DNA of 64,000 nt, from positions 124,001 through 188,000 of the forward strand of contig JANQRT010000050.1 in the NCBI GenBank assembly GCA_028284385.1, in the 5' to 3' direction. The translations under genes were made by a program, and so were the position numbers. This stretch comes from Opitutaceae bacterium (GTDB lineage Bacteria; Verrucomicrobiota; Verrucomicrobiia; Opitutales; Opitutaceae). A model generated the notes under the pieces. That model was not told the DNA's origin. It ran no database searches and saw nothing but the letters and a program-made list of their open reading frames with translations. Shown here piece by piece: positions 34,071 through 42,713 of this stretch (the first letter of the stretch is position 1; each line of letters opens with the position of its first letter).

Positions 34071-34427
34071 ATGCTTAAAATGTATTCATATAAAGGATGC
34101 GGCACTTGCCGGAAGGCCGCCAAGTGGCTTCAAAGCCAAGGGATTTCCTTCGAAGAAATCCCAATTCGAGAGACGCCACCTTCAAAAGATGAGATAAGAC
34201 TTATGCTGAAGGGTTACGAGGGTCAGATAAAGAAGCTCTTCAATGTATCGGGGCAGGATTATCGAGCGTTGAATCTGAAGGAGAAATTGCCCGATCTCTT
34301 GGAGGATGAGGCTATTGATCTGCTTGCAAGCAATGGCAATCTAATCAAGCGACCGTTTCTTCTTTCAGAGAATCAGGGTCTCGTAGGCTTCAATGAAGAG
34401 AATTGGGCTCGACTGTTGAAAGGATAG
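34071..34427 (+). CDS. ArsC/Spx-family protein
   Basis: Thioredoxin-like ArsC family protein of 118 residues. The N-terminal strand is followed by CGTCRK with Cys10 and Cys13, then the typical SFEEIPIRETPPSKDEI, KLFNVSGQDYRALNL and RPFLLSE. The CxxC and the lack of the three catalytic Arg residues of true arsenate reductases make it closer to YffB/Spx-like proteins than to ArsC. No arsenic resistance genes are nearby. ATG at 34071 or 34080 are both possible. Confidence 0.87.
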   Translation: MLKMYSYKGCGTCRKAAKWLQSQGISFEEIPIRETPPSKDEIRLMLKGYEGQIKKLFNVSGQDYRALNLKEKLPDLLEDEAIDLLASNGNLIKRPFLLSENQGLVGFNEENWARLLKG

Positions 34428-34433
34428 CTGCCG

Positions 34434-34736
34434 CTAGTCGGATTCCTTTCGATCGCTGTGCCCAAGATCGCGATTGGGCGCGATTTTATCGCGAACCAGT
34501 TGCTTGATTTCCTTTGCTTCAGGAAACCGGCCTTTTTCTTTTCTGGAAAATATCAATTCGCCATCGATTCGGATTTCGAGAATTCCGCCTTCGCCAGGTT
34601 GAAGCGCGACTTCGCCCAATTCTTCCGAAAAGGTGGTTAGCAATTCCTGACTCAGCCATGCCGCTCTCAAGAGCCAGCGGCACTGTTTGCAGTATTGGAT
34701 AGAGACTCTTGGCTGTCGCTGATCGTCCTGGCTCAT
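34434..34736 (-). CDS. SelT/SelW/SelH-family (Rdx) selenoprotein-like protein
   Basis: 100-residue protein with a CxxC motif (C16-x-x-C19) in VSIQYCKQCRW, the site where animal SelW has Sec or Cys. The rest matches the small Rdx thioredoxin-like fold: LGEVALQPGEGGILEIRIDGE and FPEAKEIKQLVRDKI. No selenocysteine codon is involved. Probably a thiol-based redox protein. It overlaps nothing and ends 7 bp past the ArsC-like gene, convergent to it. Confidence 0.85.
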   Translation of the reverse strand: MSQDDQRQPRVSIQYCKQCRWLLRAAWLSQELLTTFSEELGEVALQPGEGGILEIRIDGELIFSRKEKGRFPEAKEIKQLVRDKIAPNRDLGHSDRKESD

Positions 34737-34759
34737 CTTCCTAGCCTATGGGATTGGGC

Positions 34760-35398
34760 TTAGGCAGTCGTTTCATCTAAGCTAGCTTGCTTTAAGTGAT
34801 TTGAATATCCCCATGTGGAAATGGTCCATTCGCCTTGGTATATTTTCACCTGATTTATGCTGCAATTCGTTAGCTCGTATCGCCTGGGAGCCCCGAGGTC
34901 CAACCCTATCGTGTGTTTAAAAACAGAGCTCAAACTCCCCCCATGTGTAACGGTCAGGATTGTTTTGCCCGCATGTTGTATGGCAAGCTTGTCGATTGCC
35001 GCTACAATCCTGTCTCGGAATGCGGTCTGGCTTTCTATGCCAAAGTCGCTGAATTCGGGTTCATGATACATCCGATAGGGAACATCATCGCCAAACCGTT
35101 TCCCCGCTTCGGCAATTGTCATTCCCTCTAGCTCGCCAAACCCACGCTCATGAATATCTGGTATCGCTGTTGGCGAAAGACCTACACGCTCTCCAATCAG
35201 TCGAGCGGTTTCCATAGCTCGACCAGCTTCGCTTGAGACCAGCAAGTCAATCACTTCCCCTTCTAAAGCGCTGCCTACAGCTCGAGCTTGCTTCCTGCCC
35301 AATTCTGTTAACGGGCTATCGGAATGCCCCTGGATGAGGCGTTTACGATTCCACTCGGTTTCCCCGTGTCTAATAAGAATGAAATTCGTGCTATCCAT
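34760..35398 (-). CDS. Histidine phosphatase (phosphoglycerate mutase-like)
   Basis: Histidine phosphatase superfamily, 212 residues. The catalytic RHG is in FILIRHGETEWNRKRLIQGH, with the following HSDSPLTELGRKQA. The second His is in LTVTHGGSL. It may be a cofactor-dependent phosphoglycerate mutase or a small-molecule phosphatase such as an alpha-ribazole or fructose-bisphosphatase type. Substrate not predictable. Downstream of sthA on the minus strand, with 72 bp between. Confidence 0.87.
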   Translation of the reverse strand: MDSTNFILIRHGETEWNRKRLIQGHSDSPLTELGRKQARAVGSALEGEVIDLLVSSEAGRAMETARLIGERVGLSPTAIPDIHERGFGELEGMTIAEAGKRFGDDVPYRMYHEPEFSDFGIESQTAFRDRIVAAIDKLAIQHAGKTILTVTHGGSLSSVFKHTIGLDLGAPRRYELTNCSINQVKIYQGEWTISTWGYSNHLKQASLDETTA

Positions 35399-35470
35399 CG
35401 GATGCCGATAAAAGGGGAAGCGGCAAACGGGATCAAGACAACTCGATTACTTTCAGGATCAAGCTTGATC

Positions 35471-36928
35471 CTAGTTCATCTCTGCCTGCTCAATCAGTTT
35501 TTGAATACGGCTGCTCGGCTTGCGATTGAATCGTTCAATACGCTTATTGGTTATATTGAGAGCAGCGATTCGATAGGCTTCGCCTAGTGTTGGGAAATTC
35601 AATACGTTTTCCAGGAAAACGCTTACTTCGTTGTTGTTAATGATCGCCATTTCTCCTACATGGATGAGATCCGTTGCTCCCTCGGCTACAATATGCACAC
35701 CCAGGATTTTCTTGCCTTCGGGATCCGCGATCATTTTGAGCATACCGTCCTGTATGCCCGCGATTTGTCCTCGAGCGACCTCATCGAAGTTAGCTCTACC
35801 AATGAGAATGTCATCGCCGTATTCCTTTCTTGCCGCTTCCTCAGAGAGGCCGACGCTGGAAAGCTCGGGAACGGAGTAAATGCCGATCGGCACCAGCTCG
35901 TATTTGCTGCCTGGATTCATTCCAATTGCATGGCATACCGCGCGACGCCCTTGCTCCATGGATACGGAAGCGAGCGATGGAGGGCCAATCACATCGCCAA
36001 CCGCGTAGATGTTTGGCACGCTCGTCTGATAGTCTTCATTGACTGCGATTACGCCATTGCGCCCTCGTTCCATGTCGAATTGCTCTATCCCCAGTTCTTC
36101 GGTATTGGCGATTCTTCCCTGGGCGATGAGCATCTTGTCGCTTGAAATAGTTTGTCCATTGTCTAGCTCGCAAACTACTTGGGAGACGCCGTCCCATTCT
36201 ATCTTCTGGTATTTCGCCTCTCCGATGTACTTGCCGCCATTTCGCGTGAAATGATCTAGAAACTTTTCAGTCAACTCGGGCTCCATGAACATGAGAGGCC
36301 TTGGCGTGCGATCGACCATGGTCACCGATACTCCAAGTAATGAGAAAATGGATGCGTACTCTGAAGCGATGACGCCAGCTCCGATCACCGTTAGCGATCT
36401 GGGCAGATAAATCATGCTTAGAATCGAGTCGCTATCGAGAATGTTTTCCTGGTCTACCGGAATATCGGGAGGGGTGCGGGGTCGAGAGCCCGTTGCGATG
36501 ACGGTCGACTTTCCTTTGAGAACGGTTTCCGCTCCCTTTACGCTCGTGATTTTGATCGTAGTTTCGTCAAGGAAACTGGCTCTTCCATGAAAATGAGTAA
36601 TTCCCTCGTTGCGAACGTATTCGGAAATAAACTCGGAGTATGAGCCAAGGACGCTATCGAGGCGTCTCATTAGCGTGGATACCTCCATGTCGTCTTTTAG
36701 TTTAAAGTCGAAGACATCCGCGTTGCGTTTCAATGTCGTGATGGTAAGCGCAGCTTCCCGTAGCGTTTTGCTAGGAATGGTGCCAAGGTGAACGCAAGTG
36801 CCGCCCACCTTTCGCTCTCGCTCGATCAGAGCTACTTTCAAGCCGGCGTTCGCTCCCTGCACGGCGGCCTTTTGTCCACCGGGACCGGAACCGATCACGA
36901 TTAGATCAAACTCTTCGTCAATCGTCAT
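35471..36928 (-). CDS. sthA: Soluble pyridine nucleotide transhydrogenase
   Basis: Flavoprotein that moves hydride between NADPH and NAD+. The FAD motif is LIVIGSGPGGQKAA. The site that in disulfide reductases carries two active Cys reads GGTCVHLGTIPSKTLREA, with the second Cys replaced by Thr, the SthA signature. The NAD(P) motif is GAGVIASEYASIFSLLG. At 485 residues it fits SthA (about 465). The stop region of the upstream HDOD gene overlaps its start by 4 bp, so the two are co-translated. Confidence 0.94.
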   Translation of the reverse strand: MTIDEEFDLIVIGSGPGGQKAAVQGANAGLKVALIERERKVGGTCVHLGTIPSKTLREAALTITTLKRNADVFDFKLKDDMEVSTLMRRLDSVLGSYSEFISEYVRNEGITHFHGRASFLDETTIKITSVKGAETVLKGKSTVIATGSRPRTPPDIPVDQENILDSDSILSMIYLPRSLTVIGAGVIASEYASIFSLLGVSVTMVDRTPRPLMFMEPELTEKFLDHFTRNGGKYIGEAKYQKIEWDGVSQVVCELDNGQTISSDKMLIAQGRIANTEELGIEQFDMERGRNGVIAVNEDYQTSVPNIYAVGDVIGPPSLASVSMEQGRRAVCHAIGMNPGSKYELVPIGIYSVPELSSVGLSEEAARKEYGDDILIGRANFDEVARGQIAGIQDGMLKMIADPEGKKILGVHIVAEGATDLIHVGEMAIINNNEVSVFLENVLNFPTLGEAYRIAALNITNKRIERFNRKPSSRIQKLIEQAEMN

Positions 36929-37794
36929 ACTGCTATGGCTGAGACGACCTCTTTTACTTCATCTCTTTTATCAAGAAGATCTTGAACGTCGTCGGGGTAG
37001 AAATTCAGGTATTCAAACGCTGGATCTTGAGCGATCTCGGTCGCGTCGTAGGATGCGGGATCCATCAGCCAGTTTGCCAATATTCTGGAGAGATAGGTAG
37101 CAGCTGATTCGTCTTTGAAAGAGGGAGCTTCTCGGTATTTCGGATAGAAGATGGTGGTGACTTGAAGCTGCTTGGGAAGTTTCCACTTCTTGGCTACCAG
37201 AATCGATATTTTCGAATTGAAGGCTTTAACGATTTCCTGAACTTCGTCCTCGTTTAACTCGATTTCCTTTTCATCCAATAGCTTGGAAATAAGCTGAAGC
37301 GAGATGGGATGGCTAATGGAATGCAGTAGACCGCAAAGAAACTGGCCCTCGACGTTGCGACGTCTCTTTCGAGCAATCTCTTTGCCATACGCGGCTGCCG
37401 CCAATGCGTGCTTCAAGAGTCGGCTGATCTCCGCCTCGAATCCAGACGCCTTGAAAATGTCGCTCTGGATGGAAACCGCGATCGCGATCTCGCCTAGCAA
37501 ATTCATTCCCAACCGAGCGACTGCTTGCTTAAGCGAGACGATCTGGTCGCCACTTCCATAGGCTGCCGAGTTGGCAATGCGAAGGACGTGGCTTGCAATG
37601 GATTGGTCGCTATGGATTAGTTTTGAGAGATCGCTAACGTCCGAGTTGGGATCGTTGGTGAGCGTAAATACCTTATTCGCCACGCGTGGCATGATAGGCA
37701 GTTCGATTTCTGAGCTATTTAAGCCTTCCTCTAAAGCTTGAGCGATAGCGACTTTTGCTGAAGCAGAGCTGGAAGTTGTTGGATCGAGGGACAT
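36925..37794 (-). CDS. HDOD domain protein
   Basis: Second HDOD protein of the window, 289 residues. The domain covers most of the length: IMPRVANKVFTLTNDPNSDV, then SIASHVLRIANSAAYG and LLHSISHPISLQLI. No receiver or GGDEF domain is fused. The HD residues are not kept as a metal site. It runs into sthA with a 4-bp overlap, which ties signalling to redox metabolism in expression, though not proven in function. Confidence 0.88.
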   Translation of the reverse strand: MSLDPTTSSSASAKVAIAQALEEGLNSSEIELPIMPRVANKVFTLTNDPNSDVSDLSKLIHSDQSIASHVLRIANSAAYGSGDQIVSLKQAVARLGMNLLGEIAIAVSIQSDIFKASGFEAEISRLLKHALAAAAYGKEIARKRRRNVEGQFLCGLLHSISHPISLQLISKLLDEKEIELNEDEVQEIVKAFNSKISILVAKKWKLPKQLQVTTIFYPKYREAPSFKDESAATYLSRILANWLMDPASYDATEIAQDPAFEYLNFYPDDVQDLLDKRDEVKEVVSAIAV

Positions 37795-38148
37795 GTGAAA
37801 GAGTATTCGGTCGATTAGTTTCGATGTAATCTTGCCTATTGGGACCTTACTCTAATCGGCGAAATGCCTTAGCCATTAAGCTCAATCCGCTATTCCCGAA
37901 TGGAAAAGGGGCTTTGGAGAAAAGTATAGGATCTCGTAATCGCAGCCGTCGCTATGACTTAATTTCTTCTATTGGCGTAAATCCTCGATGCGTTCCTGAT
38001 AAACATGGAGTTTACCTAAGTGGAATTACTAATAATAAGTGATTTTTTTGTTCTCCCTCAGAATCTCTTTAGGCTACTGGGATGCCGCCGATGATACTGG
38101 CCCAGTTGTTATCACGCTGTGAAAGCCTGCTAGTTATCCCATACAACA
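37795..38148. other. Intergenic region between divergent HDOD and CheX-like genes
   Basis: No gene is supported. A 67-codon frame at 37839-38042 has no ribosome binding site and no protein-like pattern. Both promoters for the flanking divergent genes should lie here, but I cannot place them with confidence. Confidence 0.4.
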
Positions 38149-38679
38149 ATGTCTGTTACCAATATTGATCCGCAACGATTCGATAAGCTTGCCAAAGAGG
38201 CTACTGGATACGTTTTCGACTTTATGATCGACGAGAAGGTCGAGTTCATACGCGACTCTTCCCTCGTAGGTAAAGAAGAGCGTCAGGACGATCTTTTCCT
38301 TTCCCTCCTGAACATGAATGACGGCTATTTCTCTATTGCTGTTGGCTATGTGGGAGATGCTGAAGGACAGATCATTCTCACTTTGTCGCGCTCCCTTGCA
38401 GAGCGATTCACGCTTAAACTCCTCGATATGCCCAGCCTTGATTGGGCTGGAGAAGACACTCGCGAAACGATCGTGGATGTCATGGGAGAGCTTGGGAATT
38501 CCTATGTGGGGCTCGTGAAAGGCGCTCTGACGAAAAATTTCCCCAATCTGATGCTAACGACTCCGGTCGTTCAATGCAGTTCACGGATCGGCATTGACGA
38601 AAGTGAGCTTGGCTTTCGCAAGCAGTACCTGTTTTCGTCTATGGGCTTTCCGCTACTCGTCGATATTTGCCACAAGTAA
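38149..38679 (+). CDS. CheX-like chemotaxis phosphatase domain protein
   Basis: 176 residues with the CheX/CheC-type fold. A helix carrying the phosphatase motif Exx N is visible as VMGELGNSYVGLVKG near residues 108-122. CheX dephosphorylates CheY-P; some related proteins work in other relays. No che or flagellar genes are nearby, so the target receiver is unknown. The HPt protein at 14811 and the HDOD proteins could belong to the same non-chemotaxis network. The protein is cytoplasmic. Confidence 0.8.
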   Translation: MSVTNIDPQRFDKLAKEATGYVFDFMIDEKVEFIRDSSLVGKEERQDDLFLSLLNMNDGYFSIAVGYVGDAEGQIILTLSRSLAERFTLKLLDMPSLDWAGEDTRETIVDVMGELGNSYVGLVKGALTKNFPNLMLTTPVVQCSSRIGIDESELGFRKQYLFSSMGFPLLVDICHK

Positions 38680-38738
38680 ACGCAAGCCAGTAGAATCTGG
38701 AGCTTTGCGAGCGGAGGGAATCGGATTCCAAATCTGAT

Positions 38739-39785
38739 TTGACCTACGCCTCAATTGAGAGCACCTATTCGCTAGGAATGCGGGTCTTTTCAAAGGAAGA
38801 ATCCACCGCCAATGCTCTGTCTAGCGTCGGTTTGGAAGCCAGCTTTACGGCTTGGCGAGACGCGTTGCATGTCGGCCGCGTTTCTCCGCTTTGGGACCTG
38901 AACGCGTTCGCCGCTGATCGAGCTGAGGTTTACCGGGAACTGAATTGGGACGAAGACCATGTTTTTCTCGATGACATGCAACTCCGTAACGAAGAGTTCC
39001 TGGAAGCTATCAATTCCGACCAAGAGTTGGTTTTCGTTTTCGATCCAAACTTGGGAGATCAATTGCAGCTGTGCCAGATCCTCGCTTGGATAGCTACGCA
39101 TTCTCCCAAAGCCGTTGAGCGCTCTCGGATCGCTCTCCTGGAAAAGGCTCTTCCTGAATACAAGCCTAGCGAACTAGCGGAATTGGTTGGAGAAGCCTCT
39201 AAATTGGATTTCGATGATCTAGAGCTCTTTCGATCGGCTTGGCTTGCCTTCATCTCTCCAGATCCGCGATTTCTGGACCGATTTCTTGGCCAGGAATGCC
39301 AGTCACGCTTCGAGTCGAACCTAAAGCGAGCCACTAATCGCCTTCTTCGAGAGTACCCCAGTTGCGAAAACGCCCTTTCGCTAACCGAGTGTCAGGTCTT
39401 GGACGCGGTTCGATTGGGGGTGCATCAACCTCAAACGCTTTTTGAAGCATGTAGAGAAGCGGAAGGTTTCCCTTTCTATAACAATTGGGAACTTTGGACG
39501 GTATTGAATCGGTTATGTTCTGCTGAGCAGCCGCTTGTGACCGTCGAGAGTAGAGACCGATTCCTCTGCCCGCCTAAGGATCTCGCTTGGACGGACTTTT
39601 ATGAGCAGCGGCTTGTATTGACTGATCTTGGCCAAGGTATTCTTGAAGGATCGAACGACACCCTTCGCGGACTTCCCTTTCCTCGATGGATTTGCGGGGT
39701 CGAAATCAGCGAGAAAAATCCCTGGTTCTGGAATTACGCTACCCAGTCATTGACGCGCGAGCCTAACTTGTTGGCGGAAGTCTAG
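38739..39785 (+). CDS. DUF1835-like domain protein
   Basis: 348 residues, cytoplasmic. The segment MRVFSKEESTANALSSVG followed by FTAWRDALHVGRVSP is similar to the start of DUF1835 proteins, which read VxWRDxLHxGPVP. The C-terminal half, from about residue 215, resembles a winged-helix arrangement that ends such proteins. The biological role of the family is unknown. The TTG at 38739 is the frame start; an ATG at 38778 (MRVFSK) would begin at the domain. It lies 60 bp after the CheX-like gene. Confidence 0.6.
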   Translation: MTYASIESTYSLGMRVFSKEESTANALSSVGLEASFTAWRDALHVGRVSPLWDLNAFAADRAEVYRELNWDEDHVFLDDMQLRNEEFLEAINSDQELVFVFDPNLGDQLQLCQILAWIATHSPKAVERSRIALLEKALPEYKPSELAELVGEASKLDFDDLELFRSAWLAFISPDPRFLDRFLGQECQSRFESNLKRATNRLLREYPSCENALSLTECQVLDAVRLGVHQPQTLFEACREAEGFPFYNNWELWTVLNRLCSAEQPLVTVESRDRFLCPPKDLAWTDFYEQRLVLTDLGQGILEGSNDTLRGLPFPRWICGVEISEKNPWFWNYATQSLTREPNLLAEV

Positions 39786-39946
39786 CTTCACGTCTTCCGC
39801 CGAGTCTCGAGATCCTTGGAATTGCAATCGTATCCCCAAGATGGCTAGCTGCTTGCAAACCTTCTCAAATTTCTCGCGACTCCTTCGCTCGCAGCTGTGT
39901 TCTGATTAGGAGATGGCATACATGACCCCCAAGGTCGTTCCCTACG

Positions 39947-40498
39947 ATGACAGATCCCAAATGCTTCGAATCATTCATGAGAAGCTATCAGAACATGGTC
40001 TACACAACCGCATATCGATTACTGGCTAACCACGCTGAAGCTCAGGATATTTCGCAGGAAGTATTCTTGAAGGCTTATGATCGATTCGAGGAAATCCGTG
40101 ACAGTCCTCGTGTGGGTGGTTGGCTTAAGACTGTGGCGAGGAATATGAGCCTCAATCACCTCACGCGTCACCGGAATCGATGGAAGCATTTCTCCGACTT
40201 CAAACGCGAAGGCGCTGAGGATGAAATCGATTTCGAGGCCACGCTTGCCGATGAAAGCATTCCTTTTGCAGGGTCCGATGAAATGAAAGAGAGGCGTGAG
40301 ACGTTGGATGAAATGCTGGAGAAACTGCCTCGCGATCAACGTCTGGCAATCGTTCTCTTCCACTTCGAAGACATGCCATATCAAGAGATAGCTAGGAAAT
40401 TGAAAGTGTCTTTGAGTAAAGTGAAAACGGATATTATGCGTGGCCGACTGGCGTTACGGTCCAAGCTTCAATCGAGAAAGGGAGAACTTGGATTCTAA
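39947..40498 (+). CDS. ECF-type RNA polymerase sigma factor
   Basis: 183-residue sigma factor, second of its kind in the window. Region 2: YQNMVYTTAYRLLANHAEAQDISQEVFLKAY. Region 4: LEKLPRDQRLAIVLFHFEDMPYQEIARKLKVS, with the -35 helix SLSKVKTDIMRGRLAL. The linker between the regions is short and acidic. The next gene encodes a membrane protein starting 2 bp after the stop, a regulator position typical of anti-sigma factors. Signal unknown. Confidence 0.92.
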   Translation: MTDPKCFESFMRSYQNMVYTTAYRLLANHAEAQDISQEVFLKAYDRFEEIRDSPRVGGWLKTVARNMSLNHLTRHRNRWKHFSDFKREGAEDEIDFEATLADESIPFAGSDEMKERRETLDEMLEKLPRDQRLAIVLFHFEDMPYQEIARKLKVSLSKVKTDIMRGRLALRSKLQSRKGELGF

Positions 40499-40499
40499 T

Positions 40500-40982
40500 A
40501 TGAAACACGATTTTCAAAGCCCCTGGGAAGAAGAGCTCCATAAGCGGTTCAAGAACCTGCCCGAACTGCAGGCTCCGCAGGCGTTGATTCCCGGTGTTAT
40601 GGCGAAAATTGAAAATCGAGAACAAAAATCTTGGTATCGACAATCCTTATACAATTGGCCTATTTTCGCGAAAGTAGTTGCTTGCGGCGTTTTAGCTGGA
40701 TTGGGCGTCCTGGCCTTTGCCGTCTTCGACTTTGGTTGGAATTCCGCTTTTCTTGTGGACGCGAAAACGCAGGTGGAATCGTTCTTAACTTACATTGATA
40801 ATTTGGTTTCCGCCACTGGTAGAGCTGCTGTGGTTATGGGACGATCCTTTCTGGGCTCCTATGCTCTCTTCGTTCTTCTTATCGCCTTTTTCTCCTACGG
40901 AATGTTTTTCGCTGCGGGGACTTTCATCTGGAAAACCTTTACTCGACCGGCTGAACCGCTATCGAAGGAGCGGATATTTTAA
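40500..40982 (+). CDS. Membrane protein, probable anti-sigma factor
   Basis: 160 residues, start ATG at 40500, 2 bp after the sigma-factor stop. The N-terminal 55 residues are cytoplasmic and include a short helix (EEELHKRFKNLPELQAPQALIPGVMAKIE) that could bind the sigma factor. Two transmembrane segments follow (about residues 62-84 and 118-141). No zinc-ligand motif is seen. It overlaps the next gene by a short ATGGCATGA junction. Anti-sigma function is inferred from position and topology. Confidence 0.7.
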   Translation: MKHDFQSPWEEELHKRFKNLPELQAPQALIPGVMAKIENREQKSWYRQSLYNWPIFAKVVACGVLAGLGVLAFAVFDFGWNSAFLVDAKTQVESFLTYIDNLVSATGRAAVVMGRSFLGSYALFVLLIAFFSYGMFFAAGTFIWKTFTRPAEPLSKERIF

Positions 40983-40986
40983 TGGC

Positions 40987-42558
40987 ATGAAAAATTGGAT
41001 ACAGATTTTGGTTAAAAACGTCCTTTTCTGCTGTCTTATGGTGCCTTTAGGTCACGCTCAGGAAAATGAAGCCGAGGAAGTTGCCACTAGCGAAAGTCTA
41101 GATGCCGAAAAAAACGTTTCCAAGAATTCCGAAAGGCGTACTAGGCAGAGTAGAGACCTGATAAGCATTTTGAACTCGAATTATCTGGGCGCTGAGGAAG
41201 GCGCTCTTGACATGATTACGATCCTCGGCAGCTCCCGGGCGGAGGGTCCTGTTTCGAGAGATTATATAACCGTCTTAGGTAATAGCGAGTTGGATGGCGA
41301 TGTAAGGGGAGACCACATTACGGTTCTAGGAAATTCCGAGATCAATGGTTCGGTTGGTCGTGATACCATTGTTGTCCTGGGAAACGCGAAGCTGGGTCCG
41401 AACGCTAGACTAGAAGATCTTGTGGTTGTTGGCGGATCGCTGGATCGGCATGAGGACGCTGTTGTTAGGGGAGACATGCAAATCGTGCCTATCCCCATTC
41501 CCTTTGATTTTGACGATTGGGAAAAGGTTCACCCTTTCATTATAGAGGGATTAGCTATGGGAAGATTCATCGTTCCCGATATGGCTTGGACCTGGTATAT
41601 GGTTTTAGGCCTGCTGATCATGCTGGCTTTGCTCTGTCTGGTCTTTCCTGGACCCGCTCGATCCTGTATCGACGCTTTGGAGAAGCGACCTACGCAATCC
41701 GTGTTTGCTGGAATCGGTTTTCAGTTGCTAGGGCTTCCTCTTGTATCCATTATTCTGTTAATTCTTCTAGCTACCGTAATTGGCATAATTGCTATTCCAT
41801 TCCTCACCGCCGGATTGTTTCTCATGTGGCTATTTTCCTTCGTTGCCGTTTACGGTCTGGTTGGCTATCGCTTTGGTCTTGACCAGAATCTTCCTTTAGC
41901 CGTTCTGGTTGGCGGTTTGGTTGTTTCCTTGGGCTACGCGATTCCTATTCTAGGAATGCTGCTATTCGTATCCATCAGTTTCATAGGATCCGGCGCAGTG
42001 CTTATCGGCTTGTTTTCCAGCCTGGCCAGTTCGTCGAGTCCGCGGCGAAGACCATTTGCTCGTACAATGACACCTGAAAAGCCCGCCTATGCGGAATCAG
42101 GTCAAGAAGAGATACTTGCTGAAAGCGAATTAGAGTCGACCTCACTTTTGTACGACAATTTAGAATACGAACCAGTGGGATTTGGGCCCCGATTGCTGGC
42201 GGCTCTGATTGATGTCGTCATTGTCGCAATCGCTATTACGATTCTTGACCCGCTAGCTCTTTGGATCGAGTTGAGCTCTTATTTCCTACTAATTTGGCTT
42301 GGGTATCACGTCGCATTCTGGGTTTGGAAGAGCACCACACTTGGTGGGGCGGCTCTCAATTTGAAGCTGGAGCGGATTGATGGTAGAGACATTACCATCG
42401 CTGTAGCCGTTGTCAGGGCATTAGCCTCCATTCTATCTTTCGTTTGCGTGGGAATGGGTTTCTTTTGGGCGAATTGGGACGAGGAGCGCCAGAGCTGGCA
42501 TGATAAGATCGCCGGAACCGTTATCGTGAAGACTCCCAAAGGAGTTTCTCTCATTTAG
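40987..42558 (+). CDS. Exported membrane protein with bactofilin-like repeats and a C-terminal RDD domain
   Basis: 524 residues from ATG 40987, with a signal peptide (VLFCCLMVPLGHA). Residues 65-160 hold repeats such as ITVLGNSELDGDVRGDH and ITVLGNSEINGSVGRD, the right-handed beta-helix pattern of bactofilin and polymer-forming proteins. Several transmembrane segments follow. An RDD domain (about residues 400-515) begins GFGPRLLAALIDVV and has WKSTTLGGAALNLKL and WHDKIAGTVIV. It is third in the sigma/anti-sigma operon and could be the effector that the stress response produces or senses. The mix of beta-helix and RDD on one chain is unusual. Confidence 0.8.
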   Translation: MKNWIQILVKNVLFCCLMVPLGHAQENEAEEVATSESLDAEKNVSKNSERRTRQSRDLISILNSNYLGAEEGALDMITILGSSRAEGPVSRDYITVLGNSELDGDVRGDHITVLGNSEINGSVGRDTIVVLGNAKLGPNARLEDLVVVGGSLDRHEDAVVRGDMQIVPIPIPFDFDDWEKVHPFIIEGLAMGRFIVPDMAWTWYMVLGLLIMLALLCLVFPGPARSCIDALEKRPTQSVFAGIGFQLLGLPLVSIILLILLATVIGIIAIPFLTAGLFLMWLFSFVAVYGLVGYRFGLDQNLPLAVLVGGLVVSLGYAIPILGMLLFVSISFIGSGAVLIGLFSSLASSSSPRRRPFARTMTPEKPAYAESGQEEILAESELESTSLLYDNLEYEPVGFGPRLLAALIDVVIVAIAITILDPLALWIELSSYFLLIWLGYHVAFWVWKSTTLGGAALNLKLERIDGRDITIAVAVVRALASILSFVCVGMGFFWANWDEERQSWHDKIAGTVIVKTPKGVSLI

Positions 42559-42713
42559 AGTAATTAAATGTAGATCCGATTATTGCCTTCTCAGGGGAAA
42601 ATAGGCTGTCAGTGTCGATTGGCCCTGGGAAGCTTATGCGTCTGGAATGATTATTTGCGATCGGCGGTATTTCCGGATTGGAGCCCATTCCTTGATCTGG
42701 CAACCTCTTCGTA

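Noticed and set aside
34071..34427. Calling the ArsC-like gene arsenate reductase
   Set aside because: CxxC thioredoxin-like motif without arsenate-specific residues and no ars genes nearby; family name only.
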